The notes beneath the pieces are model-generated. The model saw nothing but the letters and a program-made list of their open reading frames with translations, did not search any database and had not been told where the DNA came from. A stretch of 18,621 nucleotides of DNA, taken from positions 1 to 18,621 of the forward strand of contig JBBDNC010000120.1 of NCBI GenBank assembly GCA_040877875.1. The letters are read 5' to 3'. Position 1 is the stretch's first letter, and every line of letters starts with the position of its first letter. Below, in pieces: positions 14,784 through 18,621 of the stretch. Source of the stretch: JBBDNC01 sp040877875 (GTDB taxonomy: Bacteria > Bacteroidota > Rhodothermia > Balneolales > Balneolaceae). A program made the position numbers and the translations under genes.

Positions 14784-15542
14784 ATGCTTACAAAGCGAAT
14801 CATACCTTGCCTGGATATCAAAGACGGACGGACTGTAAAAGGAGTTAATTTTGTCGGACTCAGAGATGCCGGCGATCCGGTCGAACTTGCACGAAGATAT
14901 TCGAAAGAAGGGGCCGATGAACTGGTCTTTTTGGATATCACCGCCACAAAGGAAAAACGGAAAACATTGATCCGGCTTGTTGAGAAAATAGCAAAAGAGA
15001 TCAATATTCCCTTTACAGTAGGCGGGGGTATCCGTACGGTGGATGAAATCGGAGACATCCTCCGCGCAGGAGCTGACAAGGTTTCATTGAACAGCGCAAT
15101 TGTCCGGAACCCGGACCTCATTACGAAAGCTTCCGATCGTTTTGGCTCGCAGGCAATTGTTGCTGCTGTAGATGCCAAAAAAACGGGAGATCACTGGGAA
15201 GTATATGTAAAAGGTGGTTCGGAACCCACCGGGATGGATGCTGTGGAATGGATGGTCCGTGCCGAAAAACTTGGAGCCGGCGAGATTCTGCTAACAAGTA
15301 TGGACCGGGATGGAACAAAATCCGGATTTGATCTCGATTTGCTGAAAGAAGTAAATCAGCGCCTGTCGATTCCGGTCATTGCAAGCGGAGGAGCAGGAGC
15401 GAAGCAACACTGTATCGACGCCATTACTATAGGTCAGGCGGATGCCGTACTGGCCGCAAGTATTTTTCATTTCAGGGAAATCGAGATCTCTGACCTTAAA
15501 GAATCGTTAAACCGGGCTGATGTGCCTGTACGCATCGTATAA
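14784..15542 (+). CDS. hisF: Imidazole glycerol phosphate synthase, cyclase subunit HisF
   Basis: HisF uses ammonia from HisH and PRFAR to form imidazole glycerol phosphate and AICAR. The 252-residue (beta/alpha)8 barrel has catalytic D11 (PCLDIKDG) and D130 (AAVDAKK), phosphate-binding VGGGIRTVDEI (79-89) and the ASGGAGA motif. The frame is open further upstream to a GTG at 14733, but ATG 14784 (MLTKRIIPCLDIKDG) is the family start. hisF is 241 bases... from the end of hisA when the intervening repeats are counted from 14543, and exactly 210 bases from its stop codon. Downstream, a 360-base gap with no hisI precedes hisE. Confidence 0.97.
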   Translation: MLTKRIIPCLDIKDGRTVKGVNFVGLRDAGDPVELARRYSKEGADELVFLDITATKEKRKTLIRLVEKIAKEINIPFTVGGGIRTVDEIGDILRAGADKVSLNSAIVRNPDLITKASDRFGSQAIVAAVDAKKTGDHWEVYVKGGSEPTGMDAVEWMVRAEKLGAGEILLTSMDRDGTKSGFDLDLLKEVNQRLSIPVIASGGAGAKQHCIDAITIGQADAVLAASIFHFREIEISDLKESLNRADVPVRIV

Positions 15543-15577
15543 ACAAATAAGTTGCTGAGTATCATTGGGAAATCAAC

Positions 15578-15603
15578 TGACAGGGATAAACGGGTGTTGC
15601 CCC
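15578..15603 (+). repeat. Intergenic element copy 2 (TGACAGGGAT type)
   Basis: It matches 14715-14740 at 22 of 26 positions. Its hairpin differs in sequence (CGGG 15591-15594 with CCCG 15601-15604) but is kept in the same place, which suggests a structured repeat. Confidence 0.5.
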
Positions 15604-15624
15604 GGGCCGGATGATTTAGGAAAT

Positions 15625-15762
15625 ATGTTTCAATTTTATCGGGATTTTGAGGACGCCTGTAATTCAACCAGAGATGTGGCTTTTTCCAAAGAACTGAACC
15701 CTGACTTAAAATCGTTTGAAATGTTGCTGGATGAGAACGCATCCAATATCCCGCTGGAATAA
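15625..15762 (+). CDS. Doubtful 45-residue ORF between hisF and hisE
   Basis: From ATG 15625 the frame encodes an acidic peptide (MFQFYRDFEDACN near its start, DLKSFEMLLDENAS near its end) and stops at 15762. An in-frame TTG at 15565 would lengthen it to 65 residues but would run through the repeat element. Codon choice looks ordinary, but there is no SD and no family resemblance. It occupies the usual hisI position without any HisI motif. It may be spurious. Confidence 0.3.
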   Translation: MFQFYRDFEDACNSTRDVAFSKELNPDLKSFEMLLDENASNIPLE

Positions 15763-15902
15763 ATCGTCCGGAGAGGCAGGGGTTTTGCATGGATTGCCTG
15801 TTGTATTGCTTGAATAAAAATCAGAACTTCAGAGGGCTTTGACCTTGATAAAGAGAATCTGCCGATCTGATCAAAACCGGTGAACCAAACCTTTACATTT
15901 CT

Positions 15903-16205
15903 ATGCCTGACGATACACAAGCGGACATCCATTTTCTTTATGACCTGGAGAAGCTCCTGAAAAGCCGGAAAACCGAACTGCCAAAAGGTTCCTACTCGAC
16001 AAAACTTTTCGAAGACGGCATCGATCAAATTGCTCAAAAAGTTGGGGAAGAAGCGGTAGAATTACTCATCGCTTCAAAAAATGACGACGAAGATGAAACC
16101 GTTTACGAATCTGCCGACCTGCTTTTTCATCTGCTGGTTTTACTCGTAGAAAAGGAGATCTCCCTGGATCAAGTGATCGGTGAATTAAAAAATCGCAGGA
16201 AATAG
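15903..16205 (+). CDS. hisE: Phosphoribosyl-ATP pyrophosphohydrolase HisE (stand-alone)
   Basis: HisE hydrolyses phosphoribosyl-ATP to phosphoribosyl-AMP, the second step of histidine synthesis. The 100-residue all-helical MazG-like domain shows LPKGSYSTKLFEDGIDQIAQ, KVGEEAVELLIA and YESADLLFHLLVLL, with the acidic Mg-binding residues (E49, E50, E53 region and D72). In many bacteria, including most Bacteroidota as far as I recall, it is fused behind HisI; here an in-frame TAA 17 codons upstream of ATG 15903 rules out a fusion. It is the last gene of the his cluster and is convergent with dprA. No clear terminator follows it. Confidence 0.94.
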   Translation: MPDDTQADIHFLYDLEKLLKSRKTELPKGSYSTKLFEDGIDQIAQKVGEEAVELLIASKNDDEDETVYESADLLFHLLVLLVEKEISLDQVIGELKNRRK

Positions 16206-16373
16206 GTGTTCCGCTCAGGTTCATCATACGAGTGTTTCCCCCATGATTTGACTATTCTTACCTGCACAGGCAGGCAAAACGGCTATCTCAAAAATACCCG
16301 TCCGCCCTCTACCTGACAACAAATTTCCGTCAGATGGGAAAAATTTTCACCAGCTAACATGCCCTCTTTTACC

Positions 16374-17501
16374 CTATACCCTGTGTTCTTGCAGTTCGAA
16401 GTACTTGCCGGCCTTTTGGCAGATCAGGCCCGCCATTTCCAGCTCAAGAAGCTGCAGAAAGAGTTCGTGGGATGACCTGCCAAGAGATTCCGACAACTTG
16501 TCCAGATGAACCGGCCCGCTTTCGAGTACCCTGCAGATTTTTCGATCTTCTTCGGCAAGGGCGGACAATGAGATCTTGACGGATTGCCGCGGCTGAACAC
16601 CTGCCGCCGGTTCGGGCTCATAGGAGATTTCCTCCAGGAGATCTTCTATCTCCTGAACCAGTTTTCCCTGGCCGGTTTTAATCAGGTAATTTCCACCGAT
16701 CCCATTTGAATTGTCCAGGGTATGGGGGATCACAAATACTTCCCGGTTTTGATCCAGGGCGGAACGGGCTGTAATCATACTCCCTCCCTTTAAACCGGAC
16801 TGAATAACCAATACTCCCAGGCTCATACCGCTGACGATACGGTTCCTCACGGGAAAATTCCCGGCATCAGGTTTACTGCCCGGTGGAAATTCCGTAATGA
16901 CAGCTCCCCCCGTTTCTATAATCCGCTTTGCCAACTTTGAATTTCCGGGCGGATAAATCCAGTCAATGCCTGATCCGAGAACGGCAATCGTTTTTCCCCC
17001 GGTATCCACTGCGGTTTTGTGTGCAGCGGAGTCAATTCCATAGGCCAGGCCGCTGTTCACAATTAATCCCGCCCGAACCAGTGCGGCCGACCATCGTTCG
17101 GCCTGTTTCAACCCTGCTTTGTCAGGATTTCGGGTTCCGATCACGGCAATACCGGGAACAGAAAGTATTGCTGGATTCCCCTTTACCCATAAAAGAGGCG
17201 GAGGATCAAAGATTTGAGTGAGAAGTAAAGGATACTCCGAATCTCCCAAAGCAACCAGCCGGGCATCACATTGAACGGTTCGTTCAAGAATCCGGTCAAC
17301 CCTCTCCCACCCGTCAAATTTAATAATCTGCCGGGCCAGCGCAAATCCGAATCCCTTGATTTGCTGCAACTCCGGAAGAGAAGCGTTAAAGATCTTCGAC
17401 GCATCTTTAAAATGCTGTATCAGTGCCCTGATACGCTGATTGCCTATATTCGGGATACATCCAAGGGCAAGAAGGGCTCTATAGTGCCTCGTCCTCTTCA
17501 A
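16374..17501 (-). CDS. dprA: DNA-processing protein DprA (Smf)
   Basis: DprA binds incoming single-stranded DNA during natural transformation and loads RecA on it. The 375-residue product has an N-terminal helical/HhH-like part (about 1-75), a Rossmann-type DprA core (about 95-290) with VIGTRNPDKAG (120-130), NSGLAYGIDSAAHKTA (149-164), VLGSGID..YP (174-184), FPVRNRIVSG (216-225) and GSMITARSALDQNREVF (240-256), and a C-terminal winged-helix domain (about 315-370). The start is TTG 17499-17501, inside the end of obg (23-base overlap); no in-frame ATG precedes the conserved part. Co-transcribed with obg. Confidence 0.96.
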   Translation of the reverse strand: MKRTRHYRALLALGCIPNIGNQRIRALIQHFKDASKIFNASLPELQQIKGFGFALARQIIKFDGWERVDRILERTVQCDARLVALGDSEYPLLLTQIFDPPPLLWVKGNPAILSVPGIAVIGTRNPDKAGLKQAERWSAALVRAGLIVNSGLAYGIDSAAHKTAVDTGGKTIAVLGSGIDWIYPPGNSKLAKRIIETGGAVITEFPPGSKPDAGNFPVRNRIVSGMSLGVLVIQSGLKGGSMITARSALDQNREVFVIPHTLDNSNGIGGNYLIKTGQGKLVQEIEDLLEEISYEPEPAAGVQPRQSVKISLSALAEEDRKICRVLESGPVHLDKLSESLGRSSHELFLQLLELEMAGLICQKAGKYFELQEHRV

Positions 17502-18477
17502 CGTTTTTCAGTTTCTCCCAGATCGTCTCTTTTAACCGGTCTATATTATAGTTGGTCGCTGCTGAAATATGGATGACCGGAACAAACTTTTCAACATTTA
17601 TTTCCTGGTCAAGCTCATAATCCTTTTGCAGATCCATTTTGGTGATCGCCAGAATGCGTGGTTTATCTAAAAGATCCTGACGATACTCTCTTAATTCATG
17701 TAAAAGCGCCTGATACTCTTGATCAATTTCTGAATCTGAACTGATTAAAAAAAGCAGAACACTGTTGCGTTCAATATGACGAAGAAACTGCAAACCCAAC
17801 CCTTTCCCTTCATGTGCGTTTTCGATGATGCCCGGAATATCCGCCATCACAATACTCCTGAAATCGGAGAAAGTCACCACTCCGAGATTCGGTTCAAGGG
17901 TTGTAAACGGGTAGTCGGCGATTTTCGGCTTGGCGCCGGACAGATTCGATAACAATGTACTCTTGCCTGCATTCGGAAACCCTACAAGGCCGACGTCAGC
18001 AATCAGTTTCAGTTCAAGTTCAACCGTACGCTCTTCGCCCGGCTGCCCGCCCTGGGCGTATTGGGGGGACTGATTCGTTGAACTGCGAAAGTGCCAGTTA
18101 CCCAATCCGCCTTTTCCTCCACGTACCACCACCAGTTTTTCCTGGTGTTCAGTAATTTCTCCCAGTCTCTCCCGGGTATCCGCATCAAAGGCTACCGTTC
18201 CGAGGGGAACTTCAAGAATTTCATCTTCTCCATCTCTCCCTTTTCTTTTACTGCCTTCGCCCGGGTGGCCATGCTCGGCTTTAATAAATTTCCTGTATCG
18301 CAAATCCAGAAGGGTATTTAACTGTTTGTTACCAACCAGTATGACATCTCCCCCCTTGCCCCCGTCCCCTCCATCAGGGCCGCCCCTGGGGACATATTTT
18401 TCCCGGCGAAAATGAGACATCCCACTCCCTCCGGATCCTGCTGTTACATATATTTTCGCGTAGTCTGCAAACTTCAC
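17479..18477 (-). CDS. obg: Obg/CgtA GTPase, ribosome assembly
   Basis: Obg is an essential GTPase involved in 50S subunit assembly and stress responses. The 332 residues consist of the glycine-rich Obg fold (1-158, with GGPDGGDGGKGGDV) and the G domain: GFPNAGKST (166-174), DYPFTTLEPNLG (188-199), DIPGIIENAHEGKGLG (213-228), TKMD (279-282) and SAAT (305-308). There is no long C-terminal tail, as in many Bacteroidota homologues. The start is GTG 18475-18477, giving the standard MKFADYAKIYVTAG. It is the first gene of an obg-dprA unit; its 3' end overlaps dprA. Confidence 0.97.
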   Translation of the reverse strand: MKFADYAKIYVTAGSGGSGMSHFRREKYVPRGGPDGGDGGKGGDVILVGNKQLNTLLDLRYRKFIKAEHGHPGEGSKRKGRDGEDEILEVPLGTVAFDADTRERLGEITEHQEKLVVVRGGKGGLGNWHFRSSTNQSPQYAQGGQPGEERTVELELKLIADVGLVGFPNAGKSTLLSNLSGAKPKIADYPFTTLEPNLGVVTFSDFRSIVMADIPGIIENAHEGKGLGLQFLRHIERNSVLLFLISSDSEIDQEYQALLHELREYRQDLLDKPRILAITKMDLQKDYELDQEINVEKFVPVIHISAATNYNIDRLKETIWEKLKNVEEDEAL

Positions 18478-18514
18478 TTTAACTGCAATTAAAAATTAAG
18501 AATTGAAAAATCCT

Positions 18515-18551
18515 AAAATACAATGCGTCGGCCGGCGGATTGTATTTTTTT
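18515..18551. terminator. Strong bidirectional intrinsic terminator
   Basis: AAAATACAAT (18515-18524) pairs perfectly with ATTGTATTTT (18539-18548); CGTC/GGCG (18526-18529 and 18534-18537) extend the stem with a GGCC loop. The plus strand ends in at least six T, the minus strand in four. It lies 38 bases upstream of obg, so on the minus strand it would end a transcript entering from the right. Confidence 0.75.
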
Positions 18552-18621
18552 ATCTAGGAATCTGTACAGAGGGCTTTGCAGAACCAGGGATTTTGTTCAA
18601 GGACAAGGCCAGAGGGAGGTT
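18552..18621. other. Right end, content unclear
   Basis: Two minus-strand frames are open from the window edge until stops near 18550-18556, immediately before the terminator. This could be the C-terminal end of a leftward gene outside the window, but 70 bases are too few to decide. A TCTGTACAGA palindrome (18561-18570) is also present. Confidence 0.25.

Larger units (their letters stand above)
15543..15902. other. 360-base gap where hisI is expected
   Basis: The classical order hisF-hisI-hisE would place a gene of about 330-390 bases here. I read all frames for the PRA-cyclohydrolase signatures (SRS...LW.KG, a DCD segment, ACHTG..SCF) and found none. It holds a TGACAGGGAT-type repeat (15578-15603) and a doubtful short ORF (15625-15762), and is otherwise unexplained. 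Confidence 0.6.

Noticed and set aside
15842..15872. Possible hisI remnant: a frame reading FDLDKENLPI just before hisE
   Set aside because: It resembles the opening of some HisI(E) proteins only superficially, ends in a stop within ten codons, and none of the catalytic HisI motifs follows.
15636..16037. 133-residue minus-strand ORF opposite hisE
   Set aside because: It overlaps the 5' part of the well-supported hisE and has no family-like pattern; it is a shadow frame.
16261..16274. CCTGC-ACAG-GCAGG stem after hisE as a his terminator
   Set aside because: The stem is only five base pairs and no T-run follows on either strand.

Overview
The window (about 46% GC) looks like chromosomal DNA of a Bacteroidota-type bacterium, most likely the Balneolota/Rhodothermota branch. 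This is inferred from gene content only: lepA and lepB sit together with a small secreted protein between them, hisB has an IGPD domain with an N-terminal extension and a Bacteroidota-like linker, obg is short with no C-terminal tail, and Shine-Dalgarno sequences are mostly poor. No phage, plasmid, transposase, CRISPR, rRNA or tRNA gene was found. Five proteins probably start at TTG or GTG.

Layout. (1) 1-3055: a gene-free left end, a predicted outer-membrane beta-barrel protein (449-1696, +), then rlmN (+). (2) 3201-6874, minus strand: lepA, a small exported protein, and lepB. This is the conserved lepA-lepB pairing with an extra gene inserted. (3) 7192-8051, minus strand: a DoxX-family membrane protein ending in a clear intrinsic terminator, and a small thiamine-binding-type (MTH1187/YkoF) protein. 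(4) 8052-8691: a 640-base stretch without a conventional gene. It holds a 102-bp imperfect palindrome and, just before hisG, a 26-codon ORF with six histidine codons that looks like a his leader peptide. (5) 8692-16205, plus strand: hisG-D-C-B-H-A-F-E, the order of the classical his operon, but hisI (PRA-cyclohydrolase) is absent from its expected place between hisF and hisE. (6) 16374-18477, minus strand: obg and dprA, overlapping by 23 bases, preceded by a strong bidirectional terminator at the right end.

The his genes supply most of histidine biosynthesis: HisG starts the pathway from ATP and PRPP, HisE, HisA and HisH/HisF follow, HisB dehydrates, HisC transaminates and HisD oxidises. Two activities are not visible here. 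HisI is missing, and the N-terminal domain of HisB resembles a shortened HAD histidinol-phosphatase without its catalytic motifs. The organism must encode both elsewhere or lack them.

The most interesting points are the His-rich leader ORF without an intrinsic terminator (and a possible pairing between the leader and the hisG start codon), the eroded HisB phosphatase domain, the missing hisI with an unexplained 360-base gap in its place, and several intergenic repeats inside the his cluster, including an octanucleotide array.
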